Below are positions 1 to 9,185 of a stretch of 51,526 bases of DNA, one piece after another (within the stretch, counting starts at the first letter, position 1; the number at the start of each line of letters is the position of its first letter). The DNA is from Gammaproteobacteria bacterium (lineage in GTDB: Bacteria > Pseudomonadota > Gammaproteobacteria > Pseudomonadales > Pseudohongiellaceae). Position numbers and translations under genes: made by a program. The notes under the pieces were generated by a model that searched no databases, had not been told where the DNA came from, and saw only the letters and a program-made list of their open reading frames with translations. The stretch covers positions 1 to 51,526 of the forward strand of contig JAPKAI010000009.1 of NCBI GenBank assembly GCA_028825335.1. Direction: 5' to 3'.

Positions 1-66
1 CCGTCTAAGCCAATTCGAATAGGAGGCTTTATGCAAAGCCCTTTAATTGATTTACGCACTGACTAG
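1..66 (+). CDS. C-terminal end of an unidentified upstream gene (partial)
   Basis: Frame 1 is open from the first base to a TAG at 64-66 and would encode about 21 residues. The stop is followed directly by a strong rho-independent terminator, which supports a real gene ending here. An AGGAGG at 21-26 five bases before an ATG at 31 could instead start an 11-residue leader peptide. Too little sequence is present to name the product. It converges on moaB. Confidence 0.4.
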   Translation, partial: PSKPIRIGGFMQSPLIDLRTD

Positions 67-106
67 ACACCAGCTTAAATAGAATATTTAGACTGGTGTT
101 TTTTTT
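67..106 (+). terminator. Rho-independent terminator
   Basis: The arms ACACCAG (67-73) and CTGGTGT (93-99) pair. The inner segments TAAATA and TATTTA extend the stem, and eight T residues follow (99-106). It lies right after the stop of the partial upstream gene on the plus strand and separates it from moaB on the other strand. Confidence 0.85.
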
Positions 107-177
107 GAGTCGCGGAAAAGTCGCGCCAAGAACACCATCACCCTATCCACAACATGAAATAATCAAATAGGGACGAT

Positions 178-681
178 CTAATTCTGTCTAAGCTTATCTG
201 TAAAATTACAAGGCTTATGCGTACTGTCTAGCTGCTCTGAAATAATTTTATCCCAAGCCGTCGCGCAAGCACCTGGCGAACCCGGCACACAGAACACAAT
301 CGCACCATTAACCAACCCGGCAAAAGCCCGTGATTGAATCGTAGAACTGCCTATTTCCTGATAGGAAAGTTGCCTAAACAATTCGCCGAATCCTTCTATT
401 GGGGTATCCAATAGGGGCTCGATAGCGGTAACTGTATTGTCTCTCGCAGTAAAGCCGGTGCCGCCTGTTAGCAAGAGCGCCTGCACAGCGACGTCAGCAA
501 CCAATGAAGAAACTTCCGCTCGTAACTGGCAAGCATCGTCTTTGACGATCGTCTTCGAGTGCAGCTTGTGCCCAGCACTAAGTAGTCTCTCGACAAGTAC
601 GACACCGGATTTATCGGTATCCACCGTACGCGTATCAGAAACTGTTACCACGGCAATATTCAACGGGATAAAGGAAGGCAT
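178..681 (-). CDS. moaB: Molybdenum cofactor biosynthesis protein MoaB
   Basis: MoaB/MogA-family protein of 167 residues acting on molybdopterin in cofactor synthesis. MogA-type members adenylylate molybdopterin; the exact role of MoaB proteins in Proteobacteria is less certain. The family signature LLTGGTGF followed by a conserved region (EGFGELFRQLSYQEIGSSTIQ) and the VPGSPGACATAW segment match full-length MoaB. Length is typical. It lies 69 bases downstream of moaA in the same direction, so the two are probably co-transcribed. Cytoplasmic. Confidence 0.93.
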   Translation of the reverse strand: MPSFIPLNIAVVTVSDTRTVDTDKSGVVLVERLLSAGHKLHSKTIVKDDACQLRAEVSSLVADVAVQALLLTGGTGFTARDNTVTAIEPLLDTPIEGFGELFRQLSYQEIGSSTIQSRAFAGLVNGAIVFCVPGSPGACATAWDKIISEQLDSTHKPCNFTDKLRQN

Positions 682-750
682 TTTAACTCTCTGTGTGTGT
701 TATAGAAACTTTTGAATGCTCTCGCGGTCAGGCAGGCAAGCCGCTAGTAG

Positions 751-1758
751 CTAGCCGCCAGTCATATTCATCAGGCGAACCGGCTGGGCGTGATCCTTAT
801 CAAAGAAGTAATGTCGCTCGGGCTTTATCTGCATAGAGTCGATTAGGGCCTGCTTTAAAACAATATCGTCATTCTCTGAATTACGTAAGATGGCACGCAG
901 ATCTACAGAGTGCTCATTGCCAAGACAAAGCAGTAATCGCCCTTCAACCGTTACTCTCACACGATTACAGTCTTCGCAAAAATTGTGCGTAACTGGCGAT
1001 ATAAAACCTATACGACTTTTGTGACCAGCAATTTTTGCGAAGCGGGCAGGCCCAGCCGTCGTTTCGGCGCTATCAACGAGTTGATATTTTTCGGCGATCT
1101 TCTCTCTCACCCAGGCATTGCTGCAGGTTGTATCTTCCCGAGCATGGTCCGAGGCTTCGCCAAGCGGCATTTCTTCAATGAACGCGATATCGATATCGTG
1201 CTCAACAGCATAGTCTGCTAAATCTAGAACCTCATCCTCGTTATAGCCTCTCATAACCACAGAATTTAGCCGTATGCGTTCGAATCCCGCTGCATTTGCG
1301 GCTTCGATGCCTGCTAGCACCTTGTCGAGTTTTCCAACGCGCGAGATACGCTTGAAGCGCTCAGCATCAAGACTGTCAATGCTGATATTAATTCTATTCA
1401 CACCCGCGGCCTTCAGCGGAATCGCGTATTTTTCCAACTGTGCGCCGTTGGTAGTCAGGAGAAGTTCCTCGAGGCCGGGTAGCGCACCTAACTTTTCGAT
1501 TAGCGACATCACATTAGATCGCACCATCGGCTCGCCACCGGTTAACCGAATCTTCTTAACGCCCAATTCGGTAAACACTTTCGCGACGCGATACAACTCT
1601 TCTAGAGACAAAACCTGATCGCGTGGCAGGAACGTCATATCTTCGGTCATGCAATAGACGCAGCGAAAATCACAACGATCAGTAACAGACAGGCGAATAT
1701 AGTCAACCCGTCTTCCGAATTTGTCGATCAGTTCTGTCACTTGACTGTTATCTGCCAT
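751..1758 (-). CDS. moaA: GTP 3',8-cyclase MoaA (radical SAM)
   Basis: MoaA converts GTP to 3',8-cyclo-7,8-dihydro-GTP, the first step of molybdenum cofactor synthesis. The 335-residue product carries the radical-SAM cysteines C29, C33 and C36 in CDFRCVYC and a C-terminal second [4Fe-4S] site in FCEDCNRVRV followed by a cysteine in LLLCLGNE. It ends in Gly-Gly, the tail known to be needed for activity in MoaA. Length and architecture are normal. It is upstream of moaB in a likely two-gene operon; moaC, moaD and moaE are not in the window. Confidence 0.96.
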   Translation of the reverse strand: MADNSQVTELIDKFGRRVDYIRLSVTDRCDFRCVYCMTEDMTFLPRDQVLSLEELYRVAKVFTELGVKKIRLTGGEPMVRSNVMSLIEKLGALPGLEELLLTTNGAQLEKYAIPLKAAGVNRINISIDSLDAERFKRISRVGKLDKVLAGIEAANAAGFERIRLNSVVMRGYNEDEVLDLADYAVEHDIDIAFIEEMPLGEASDHAREDTTCSNAWVREKIAEKYQLVDSAETTAGPARFAKIAGHKSRIGFISPVTHNFCEDCNRVRVTVEGRLLLCLGNEHSVDLRAILRNSENDDIVLKQALIDSMQIKPERHYFFDKDHAQPVRLMNMTGG

Positions 1759-1846
1759 ATGAATTTACCTTGAGCGCAACTATACCGCAGATTCTGACCC
1801 AAATGCACTGTCCTACGTGCTGTTTCGGCCTAGTTATCATCCTCAT

Positions 1847-2473
1847 CTAAACACCATTGAGCACTATCTGTAGGGAGATCAATATGAAGATCGCCCCCAT
1901 TGCACGCTCCAACCATACCCCTATTCTTAGTATGAACACCCTCACCCGTGGAACCCCTAAGATTAGGGATAAAAGAGCGAACCAAAGGAATGTCGCTACG
2001 GCAAGGTATAAGCCATACATGATCTGGATAGAGGTCGGCGTATTGGGGTCGATAACGACAGTGAAAAGAGCGAGGAAAAACAGTGTGGCCTTCGGGTTCA
2101 AGCCGTTCGTTAAGAAGCCCAAACCAAATGCACGCGCGGCTGATAATACTGGCTCTTGCGCGGCTTCCCCTTCATCCACTTGCTGAATAAGAGATCCCCG
2201 AATTGACTGCACTCCCAAATAGAAGAGATAGCCTGCCGCGAGGAGTTTCATAATATTAAATAGTGCGGGTGACTGCAAAAGAAGTAGCGCCACACCTAAC
2301 AGGCAATATGCCACATGTAACAGTATGGCACTGCCTACTCCGAGGCTTGTCCAAAGCCCCGACCGCGTGCCACACCGCACACTTTGTCGCATGACAACCG
2401 CAAAGTCCGGTCCGGGAGAGACAACTGCGAACAAATGCGCAATTGCAATGATAAAAAATTCAGCCCAATACAT
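1847..2473 (-). CDS. LysE/RhtB-family amino-acid exporter
   Basis: A 208-residue inner-membrane protein of the LysE/RhtB type with about six hydrophobic segments. The N-terminal segment contains the family motif VSPGPDFAVV followed by GTRSGLWTSLGVGSA, and the central part has the typical FLTNGLNPKATLFFLALF stretch. The family exports amino acids or derivatives; the substrate cannot be read from sequence. It lies between moaA (88 bases) and ccmI (38 bases), all on the minus strand, so it may be transcribed from the end of the ccm operon without a functional link. Confidence 0.9.
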   Translation of the reverse strand: MYWAEFFIIAIAHLFAVVSPGPDFAVVMRQSVRCGTRSGLWTSLGVGSAILLHVAYCLLGVALLLLQSPALFNIMKLLAAGYLFYLGVQSIRGSLIQQVDEGEAAQEPVLSAARAFGLGFLTNGLNPKATLFFLALFTVVIDPNTPTSIQIMYGLYLAVATFLWFALLSLILGVPRVRVFILRIGVWLERAMGAIFILISLQIVLNGV

Positions 2474-2511
2474 TCAACTCTCGTTCCGACAATGCATATT
2501 TTCCTATTCGA

Positions 2512-3765
2512 TCAGGGAACCCGATCTACTATTTCCAGACTTATAACAGCTCTCTGACCATTGTGTGAAAAATTATCTGACTGCGAGCGATAGTCGCCAG
2601 AGGTCGGTGTAGCTGAGCCCGTGAACGAGACGGAGGCCGAAACGAAAACCGTCTCGGCGGAAGAGATGTTGAACGGACCGACGGCATATGAATTATCGAG
2701 CTGAATGTTCGCTGGTAGATCCGCAACAGTGAGATCGATAGCAGCGAGTGGAGGCAGCCCCTCTTGAGCCGCATTACGTACTGCTACAAAGACACGAAGG
2801 CCCCCATCAAGCTCTAAGCCCTCGGCTAACGAGAGATTAATTTCGATGGTTGGCCCGGCTGCAACATCTTGTCCATCTCCAGTTAAACGCTGCTGTGCGA
2901 TGGCGATACTGCGCCGAAGAGTTCGGGCCTGCTCACTACTTGGGTTACTCTGAATAATAAGTCGCCAATACTCTATAGCGGTCTCAAAATCCTCACGCTC
3001 TTCTGCGTCAGCAGCTATTAATTGTAGTATCGACATTTCATTCGGATTAATCGCGCGCGCTTCGTCAATTACTTCGAGAATGTCCGCGGTAAAGGTAAAC
3101 TCGGCTAAGATATACTTAGCCATCGCAACACGACCGAGCACAAGTGCCTTCTCAGGTGTCTCTTCCATACGCACCGCTGATTGCGTATAGGCGATCTCTG
3201 CTTCAGCGAACATGCCGATGCTAGCGAAATTTTCCGCCAAAAAATACCATGCCCAAGGCCGATCATCGTCTGCCTGGACCACCTCGCCCAAGCTAATAAT
3301 CAAATTCTGCGATTCTTGTGGATTGTCTAGATTGTTCACGGTTCGCTGGAACAACCCCATCAATTCGACATCGTTCTTAAAACCCCACTCGTTATACAAA
3401 CCGTAGGCTACGAACGGCATTAATAGGCAGAGTAGGAGAGGAATAGTTAGGCTATAAGTAGTCGACTTTGCGACCGAAGATTTTTTCTTCTTTGTTGTTC
3501 CCTTTGTTGTTAGCTCTTCATCCGATACGTCAGATAATAGGCTTTGCTGCATCTCTTGAATCAACACATCGAACTCAGCTTGGCTGAGATTACCAGACGC
3601 CAGTTCGTTTTCGAGTTCGTCACTACGCTCCTGAAATAACGCAATATTTTCATTCTTGCGCAGCGCGCCTTCAACAAATGACTCGGCTCTATTGCGAATC
3701 CACAAAGGAAACAAAACAAAAACTACGGCCATTACGAAAAGTATTGCAGTAAATATCCAGAACAA
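2512..3765 (-). CDS. ccmI: Cytochrome c maturation protein CcmI
   Basis: CcmI holds apocytochrome c and presents it to the CcmF/CcmH haem ligation module. The 417-residue protein has an N-terminal membrane segment, a Glu-rich cytoplasmic loop, a second membrane segment near residues 105-125, then a TPR region (about 150-290) and a C-terminal periplasmic domain of about 110 residues. This is the long, split CcmH/CcmI arrangement. It is the last gene of the ccm cluster, 30 bases after ccmH. Sequence is less conserved than in the other ccm genes, so the call rests on architecture and position. Confidence 0.88.
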   Translation of the reverse strand: MFWIFTAILFVMAVVFVLFPLWIRNRAESFVEGALRKNENIALFQERSDELENELASGNLSQAEFDVLIQEMQQSLLSDVSDEELTTKGTTKKKKSSVAKSTTYSLTIPLLLCLLMPFVAYGLYNEWGFKNDVELMGLFQRTVNNLDNPQESQNLIISLGEVVQADDDRPWAWYFLAENFASIGMFAEAEIAYTQSAVRMEETPEKALVLGRVAMAKYILAEFTFTADILEVIDEARAINPNEMSILQLIAADAEEREDFETAIEYWRLIIQSNPSSEQARTLRRSIAIAQQRLTGDGQDVAAGPTIEINLSLAEGLELDGGLRVFVAVRNAAQEGLPPLAAIDLTVADLPANIQLDNSYAVGPFNISSAETVFVSASVSFTGSATPTSGDYRSQSDNFSHNGQRAVISLEIVDRVP

Positions 3766-3795
3766 GTGGTTATTCCAATTATAGGTAAATTTGAA

Positions 3796-4314
3796 TTACG
3801 TTTTATCGCCTAACAGCTGCTGCAGGCGCTTTTGCTGAGACTTATCCAGCTCGGTATCGCTGTCACTAATTTTTCTAGCACGCCTCCAAATCCCAAAGGC
3901 AAATAGGCCGCCGATGAAAAGGAACAGCAAGGGCCCAAACCATAACAATACTGTCCCGGCGGTTAGTCGCGGGCGAAATAAAATAAAGTCTCCATAGCGC
4001 TCGAACATAAACTGAATAATTTCACTATCGCTCACCCCTTCCATGATCATGCGATGCACCTCTCTACGCAGATCTTCTGCTACTCCGCCGGTTGAACCTG
4101 AAAGGCTTGAGTTCTGGCACATAGGACAGCGCAGCTCATTCGACAGGGTACGAAACCTGTTCTGCTGCTCATCGGTATCGAATACGAATGTATCGACCTG
4201 CGAATAACTTGTGCTGGGCAGCAACAAACTGCATAGCAACACGATGACTGATGCTAGAGCTAGAAGGACATTGCGGTTTACTGGGATTGCCATTGAACTC
4301 ATTCTATTAACCAC
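3796..4314 (-). CDS. ccmH: Cytochrome c maturation protein CcmH (CcmL type)
   Basis: Thiol oxidoreductase that keeps the apocytochrome CXXCH cysteines reduced for haem ligation. The 172-residue product has an N-terminal signal or anchor helix, the family redox motif LRCPMCQN with C63 and C66, and a C-terminal membrane helix. The chosen start overlaps the end of ccmG by 8 bases; in-frame ATG codons at residues 5 and 8 are alternatives. It corresponds to the N-terminal half of E. coli CcmH. Confidence 0.93.
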   Translation of the reverse strand: MVNRMSSMAIPVNRNVLLALASVIVLLCSLLLPSTSYSQVDTFVFDTDEQQNRFRTLSNELRCPMCQNSSLSGSTGGVAEDLRREVHRMIMEGVSDSEIIQFMFERYGDFILFRPRLTAGTVLLWFGPLLFLFIGGLFAFGIWRRARKISDSDTELDKSQQKRLQQLLGDKT

Positions 4315-4840
4315 CTTCTTCGAGCAATTCAGCTATCGCCGGCAGAAATTGCTCCTGCCAAACTGTTTCGTCGAGCACGCTCACATGCCGGAAGCGAATC
4401 ACGCCGTTCGCATCTACTAGGTAGGTTTCCGGCGCACCATAGACACCTAGATCGATGCCGAAGCGCCCACTCTCATCTAATATGCTAAACGAGAATGGAT
4501 TGCCATTGTCCGCTAGCCAATCGATAGCTAAGCCCTGCCGGTCACGATAGTTCACACCGACAACAGGAATCGCCCCTTCTTCTGACAAGCGCATGAGAGT
4601 CGGATGCTCGATTAAACAAGGAAGACAATACGACCCCCACACATTCAGCAAGAATATTTGATCAGGTAAGTCCGAATTGCTGACGTCGATTCCATCTACC
4701 GAAGTTAACTCAAAGTTAGGCATTGGCTTGTCGATTAGCATCGATGGCAGGGTCTTTGTATCCAAATATAGACCACGCCAAAGCGCTATCGCTACAAAAA
4801 AAAAGCCGAGTACGGGGAGATAGAAACGCAATTTACTCAT
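4307..4840 (-). CDS. ccmG: Thiol:disulfide interchange protein CcmG/DsbE
   Basis: Membrane-anchored thioredoxin-fold protein that passes electrons to CcmH and apocytochrome c in the periplasm. It has one N-terminal membrane helix, the active-site motif GSYCLPC with C72 and C75, and the cis-Pro region VYGAPETYLVD. The residue before the first cysteine is Tyr rather than the usual Trp, a mild variation. Length of 177 residues is typical. It overlaps ccmH and is 9 bases after ccmF. Confidence 0.94.
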   Translation of the reverse strand: MSKLRFYLPVLGFFFVAIALWRGLYLDTKTLPSMLIDKPMPNFELTSVDGIDVSNSDLPDQIFLLNVWGSYCLPCLIEHPTLMRLSEEGAIPVVGVNYRDRQGLAIDWLADNGNPFSFSILDESGRFGIDLGVYGAPETYLVDANGVIRFRHVSVLDETVWQEQFLPAIAELLEEGG

Positions 4841-4849
4841 CGATTCGTT

Positions 4850-6856
4850 CTAGGAGCTCGCCTGCAGCTCGCCTCCGATAGAATTCGATTTTCCTGACTC
4901 ACGATTCAACTCAGTCTGCTTTCTGCGCAGGCGTCGATAGCGCTTATCAGCCGCCGCTAAGATGCCTCCAAATGTCATGAAAATGGCGCCTAGCCATATC
5001 CATCGAACGAAAGGTTTCACATAGATCGTCATCGACCAGGAATCCCCTTCCTTCTGTTCGCCCAGCGTGATAAAGAGATCACGCAAGAAGCCTGCATCGA
5101 TCGCCATCTCAGTCGAAGGGGTATTAGTAGCCAAATAAATTCTGCGCTCTGGGTGCAAGATAGCTATTTCTTCACCCTCTTGCAGCACAATGAAAGTCGC
5201 CTGCTCCCCGACATAGTTTGGACCATTAACCGAAGCCGTGCCTTCGAACTGAAATACATAGTTGCTAAGCCCTACATCTTGCCCGGGCGACAACAGAACG
5301 CTGCGCTCAGAGCTAAAACTGCTCGTCAACGCTACGCCGATCAGCATGACGGCCATACCCATGTGCGCCATCTGCATTCCATAGTAACTGAACGACAATG
5401 CACGAAGTCCTTTTAGACGTGTTGCCTTGTTCGCCGTTTTGTTCACTAAATCCTGCAGCATCGCCAACATGATCCATGAGCCAATTGCGACAGCCATGGT
5501 TGCGGGCAAGGAAATCTGCCGCGTAACTAATAGTGGAAGCAAAACACCTAACGTGAGGGCTGCCAATGCGACTTTACCGAGCTGTTGCATTAGATACGTC
5601 GTTGAGGTGCGCTTCCAGCGAGTATATGGACCAATCGAAAGTAGCAATGCGAGAAGCGCCATCAGCGGGATAAAGATTGCGTTGAAGTAAGGGGGGCCAA
5701 TCGAGATCAGATCGTCCGTAATCGCCTGGTACACCATCGGAAATAACGTGCCTAAGAACACAGACGCCGCTGCCACCACTAAGATGACGTTGTTTGAGAG
5801 TAATAGGATCTCTCGCGAAACCAGATCGAATCCAAACTCACTCTTCATTAGGGGGGCTCTAAATGCAAACAACAACAAGGCGCCCCCAACGGTTATGCCA
5901 AGAATAGCCAGTATGAAGAAACCTCTGTCTGGGTCACTCGCGAACGCGTGCACCGAAGTTAACAAACCTGAGCGAGTAATAAAGGTGCCTAGCAAACTAC
6001 CGGCAAAAGCCAATATCGCTAACAACACGGTCCATGCCTTGAACACGCCGCGTTTCTCGGTAGCCGCCAAGGAATGAATCAACGCTGTGCCGAATAGCCA
6101 AGTTATTAGAGGTGGATTCTCGACAGGATCCCAGGCCCACCAACCGCCCCAACCAAGTTCGTAATAGGCCCACCAGCTGCCAAGTGCAATACCCAAAGTA
6201 AGAATTGCCCAAGCAATGTTAGCCCAGGGACGGCACCAACGCGCCCATGCCGCATCCATCTTTCCACTCAACAAAGCAGCCATCGCGAAAGCGAACACTA
6301 CAGAAAAACCAACGTAGCCCATGTAAAGTGTTGGGGGGTGAATAATAAAACCAAAATCTTGTAGCGCGGAATTTAAATCCGCACCATCGATTGGCGGTAA
6401 TGGCACGATGCGATCGAAGGGATTCGATGTCGCCAGCATGAATAAGATGTAACCGGTAATGAGGAACCCTAGTACGCCTAAGACTCTAGCGACGAATTCC
6501 AACGGCATACTTTTACTAAAGATAGCGACGGCTAACATCCAGCCTGCAAGCATGAATGTCCAAAGTAGAAATGAACCCTCGTGCCCACCCCATACCGCAG
6601 TTAATTTATAGCGATCGGGAAGCAGAGTATTGGAATGTTGAGCAACGAACTGAACAGAGAAATCGTCGGTAACAAACGCGTAAGCCAGGATTGCGATACT
6701 TATTGCTAGGAACACAAACACACCGGCCGAGAGTGGACGCGCCATGCTCATCCACAGGAAATTATTCTGATACGCTCCAATAATAGGCAAAGTAGCGAGC
6801 ATCATGCTCAGGCATAGTGCCAATATCAGTGAAAACGCACCTACCTCAGGAATCAT
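4850..6856 (-). CDS. ccmF: Haem lyase subunit CcmF
   Basis: Large polytopic inner-membrane protein that ligates haem from holo-CcmE to apocytochrome c. The 668-residue sequence includes the early WGGHEGSFLLW segment and the haem-handling WWD signature WGGWWAWDPVEN, followed by LFGTALIHSLAATEKRG. A periplasmic domain precedes the last membrane helix and a basic C-terminal tail. Length is normal. It abuts ccmE without a gap, pointing to translational coupling. Confidence 0.97.
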   Translation of the reverse strand: MIPEVGAFSLILALCLSMMLATLPIIGAYQNNFLWMSMARPLSAGVFVFLAISIAILAYAFVTDDFSVQFVAQHSNTLLPDRYKLTAVWGGHEGSFLLWTFMLAGWMLAVAIFSKSMPLEFVARVLGVLGFLITGYILFMLATSNPFDRIVPLPPIDGADLNSALQDFGFIIHPPTLYMGYVGFSVVFAFAMAALLSGKMDAAWARWCRPWANIAWAILTLGIALGSWWAYYELGWGGWWAWDPVENPPLITWLFGTALIHSLAATEKRGVFKAWTVLLAILAFAGSLLGTFITRSGLLTSVHAFASDPDRGFFILAILGITVGGALLLFAFRAPLMKSEFGFDLVSREILLLSNNVILVVAAASVFLGTLFPMVYQAITDDLISIGPPYFNAIFIPLMALLALLLSIGPYTRWKRTSTTYLMQQLGKVALAALTLGVLLPLLVTRQISLPATMAVAIGSWIMLAMLQDLVNKTANKATRLKGLRALSFSYYGMQMAHMGMAVMLIGVALTSSFSSERSVLLSPGQDVGLSNYVFQFEGTASVNGPNYVGEQATFIVLQEGEEIAILHPERRIYLATNTPSTEMAIDAGFLRDLFITLGEQKEGDSWSMTIYVKPFVRWIWLGAIFMTFGGILAAADKRYRRLRRKQTELNRESGKSNSIGGELQASS

Positions 6857-7318
6857 CTAGTTTGTTCCCCCAGGCATATGGTTATCAGCAGAAGCTCCCG
6901 CCGCATCTAATGCGGCCTTCACTTCTGGCGACATGAAATTTTCATCGTGCTTAGCTAGGACTCGCGACGCCTGGAACACACCGGCCGCGTCCATCTCGCC
7001 TTCCGCTACGATTCCCTGACCCTCTCTAAATAAATCGGGCAAGATTCCCTCATATTGAATAGGCACATCGCTTACGAAATCCGTTGTTACGAAGTTGACT
7101 TTTAAACTGTCGGTCGCACCAAGAACGGTTCCCGTCTTTACCATGCCGCCAATTCTGAAATGCTGACCAGCCCCAACCTCACCTTCTGCAACTTGGGTTG
7201 GTGTGTAAAACATATTAATATTTTGCTTAAGTGCGAAGGCGGTAAAGCCAACTGCAACGCTAAGGCCGGCAGCTATGAACAAAATAATTCCGAGCTTCTT
7301 ACGTCTATGGGGTTTCAT
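6857..7318 (-). CDS. ccmE: Haem chaperone CcmE
   Basis: Periplasmic haem chaperone that binds haem covalently through a histidine. The 153-residue product has a basic N-terminus, one membrane anchor (about 9-30), an OB-fold body including FRIGGMVKTGTV, and the haem site AKHDENFM with H124. The residue four positions after the histidine, usually a Tyr that serves as axial ligand (Y134 in E. coli), is Phe128 here. A flexible C-terminal tail follows. It lies between ccmD and ccmF. Confidence 0.95.
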   Translation of the reverse strand: MKPHRRKKLGIILFIAAGLSVAVGFTAFALKQNINMFYTPTQVAEGEVGAGQHFRIGGMVKTGTVLGATDSLKVNFVTTDFVSDVPIQYEGILPDLFREGQGIVAEGEMDAAGVFQASRVLAKHDENFMSPEVKAALDAAGASADNHMPGGTN

Positions 7319-7353
7319 CTACTACTCCGAAACGATAAATACTCTCATGGGGT

Positions 7354-7569
7354 CTAATCGCCATTACTACTATCTTCACTTTGAATCTCAGTCTCTAAAG
7401 TCATGCGACGCTTTAGCTGACGAACAATTTTTTGTTTCTTACGCCAAGGCAGTATGAGGTTAACAGCAACAAGAATGGCGAAGAGTGCGTATACCGACCA
7501 TACGTTGAATCCGTAACCACCCATGTCGATAAATTCGGCCCAAGTTGAAAACTGTATTGCATCTAACAT
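7354..7569 (-). CDS. ccmD: Haem exporter accessory protein CcmD
   Basis: Small membrane protein of 71 residues needed for release of holo-CcmE from the CcmABCD complex. One membrane helix (about 22-41) is preceded by the segment FIDMGGYGFNVWSVY, typical for CcmD, and followed by a basic, probably helical cytoplasmic tail. It is recognised by size, topology and position between ccmC and ccmE. Confidence 0.9.
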   Translation of the reverse strand: MLDAIQFSTWAEFIDMGGYGFNVWSVYALFAILVAVNLILPWRKKQKIVRQLKRRMTLETEIQSEDSSNGD

Positions 7570-7612
7570 CTACTGTCCTTCAAAAAAATCTTTTGTAAAC
7601 TCTCTGAACTGC

Positions 7613-8356
7613 CTAATTCTTCAACACCAAGTCTTGAACCCATTGAGACCTGCGCTCTCTTTCTAATATTTCATTACGTGTCGACAAGATCAGACTTACA
7701 GACAGGAATAGATAGACCGCCACGATCATAATCAAAGTAGCTATCCAAAATTGAGGCCCATTCGGACTAGTCGGATCGAGAGAGACGGGACTGGCAACCT
7801 GATGCAAGGTATTCCACCACTCGACAGAATACTTGATTATAACTACGTTGATACAACCCACTATAGAGAGTAAGGCGCAGGCCTTTGCCGCCGTCTCTGA
7901 ATCTTCCAGAGCGGAACGCAGAGAGATCACACCTAGTAACAGAAATAATTGGAACAGCATCGATACAAGCCTGCTATCTGTCCATTCCCACCAGGTTCCC
8001 CACATTACGCTTCCCCACAGAGAGCCAGTCGCCAGAGTAATGAACGAGAACCAGGCACCGAGGATGGCGGCATGCTTAGCCACCATATCGGCGAGCTTCA
8101 TACGCCAGACTAAAGTGACAGTTCCTGCTACAAGCATCAGCGGGAAAAAGGCCAGAGAGGTGCCGGCCACGGCAACGTGCACAATCAGAATTCTGGAGGT
8201 AAATCCCTGTTGGTAATCTGGAGGCAGAAACACTAGGCCCCAGACCAGACCAATAGTCATGAAAATAACCATTGCAGCAATTAGCCAGGGCAGCCATTTC
8301 CCGCTGAGTTCGTAGAACCATTTCGGAGAACCTAGTTTGGAGAACCATACCCACAT
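7613..8356 (-). CDS. ccmC: Haem exporter/handling protein CcmC
   Basis: Six-helix inner-membrane protein that loads haem onto CcmE. The 247-residue product has the two haem-ligand histidines H60 (in RILIVHVAVAG) and H185 (in VEWWNTLHQ). The WWD region reads WGTWWEWTDSRL (119-130); compared with the usual WGTWWVWDARL it has one extra residue (T126) before the Asp. Otherwise length and topology fit. The gap to ccmB is 130 bases, the largest within the cluster, so an internal promoter is possible. Confidence 0.95.
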   Translation of the reverse strand: MWVWFSKLGSPKWFYELSGKWLPWLIAAMVIFMTIGLVWGLVFLPPDYQQGFTSRILIVHVAVAGTSLAFFPLMLVAGTVTLVWRMKLADMVAKHAAILGAWFSFITLATGSLWGSVMWGTWWEWTDSRLVSMLFQLFLLLGVISLRSALEDSETAAKACALLSIVGCINVVIIKYSVEWWNTLHQVASPVSLDPTSPNGPQFWIATLIMIVAVYLFLSVSLILSTRNEILERERRSQWVQDLVLKN

Positions 8357-8486
8357 GACGAACGCCTACCTCTTCCTATTAGCTAATCAAATATATCACG
8401 TAGCCCTGAGGCCGCCGTGTTACGTATTGTAACTCATTGTAATTACGCGGTTAACCCGTTATTGGACCTATCTTCACCAGTTCAAG

Positions 8487-9185
8487 CTAATTCACGCTTA
8501 TTTTGAGCGCAGCAGCCGAGGCAAGCGGGGCAAGGCTTACGGAAACCGAAAGCATGACTAACATCAGGCTTATATAACCAATCGGCGATTGGCTATTCAA
8601 TGTGGATTGAACGGCCAAGGTTCCAAAGATTAGGATGGGGACGCTCATGGGCAGGGTAATGACCGCCAGTATCAGTCCGCGACTACCCAAGCCCACAGTG
8701 AGCGCTACCGCGATCGATCCGAGCAGGCTCATTATCGGAGTACCCAGCAATAGGGATAATACCAACGTTCCATACGCCTCCGAGGGAAGCGCCAGCATAT
8801 ACGCCAATAGCGGCGACACCAGCACGACCGGCAACCCGCTTACCAGCCAGTGGCTTATATTCTTAGCTAGCACTAGGAAAAACAGCGGATGAGGACTAAG
8901 CAATAGCTGCTCCAGGGAGCCATCCTCATAGTCAGATCTATATAAGTTGTCCATCGACAGCATCGAGGCTAGCAGCACCGAGATCCAAATTACGCCGGCC
9001 GCTATCTCAGTCAACCGATCACTCTCGGGACTAATCCCTATTGGGAATAGAGAAACGACGATGATAAAGAACATAAATGGGTTAACTATGTCGTTTTTCT
9101 TCTTAAACGCGATAAGCAAGTCGCGCTTAAGCGTTGCGAAGAACGCAGCAGAGGTGGTTGTCTGTTTTTCAGTCATCGACGCCAC
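8487..9185 (-). CDS. ccmB: Haem exporter permease CcmB
   Basis: Permease subunit of the CcmAB ABC complex that drives release of haem-loaded CcmE. The 232-residue protein has six hydrophobic segments and the characteristic stretches FIIVVSLFPIGISPE near the N-terminus, YEDGSLEQLLLSPHPL, and GLGSRGLILAVITLPMSVPI. Length is typical. Its start follows the ccmA stop directly, so the two are translationally coupled. Confidence 0.96.
   Translation of the reverse strand: MASMTEKQTTTSAAFFATLKRDLLIAFKKKNDIVNPFMFFIIVVSLFPIGISPESDRLTEIAAGVIWISVLLASMLSMDNLYRSDYEDGSLEQLLLSPHPLFFLVLAKNISHWLVSGLPVVLVSPLLAYMLALPSEAYGTLVLSLLLGTPIMSLLGSIAVALTVGLGSRGLILAVITLPMSVPILIFGTLAVQSTLNSQSPIGYISLMLVMLSVSVSLAPLASAAALKISVN

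Noticed and set aside
7833-8216. 127-codon plus-strand open frame opposite ccmC
   Set aside because: It lies entirely antisense to the well-supported ccmC and shows no domain or start signal.
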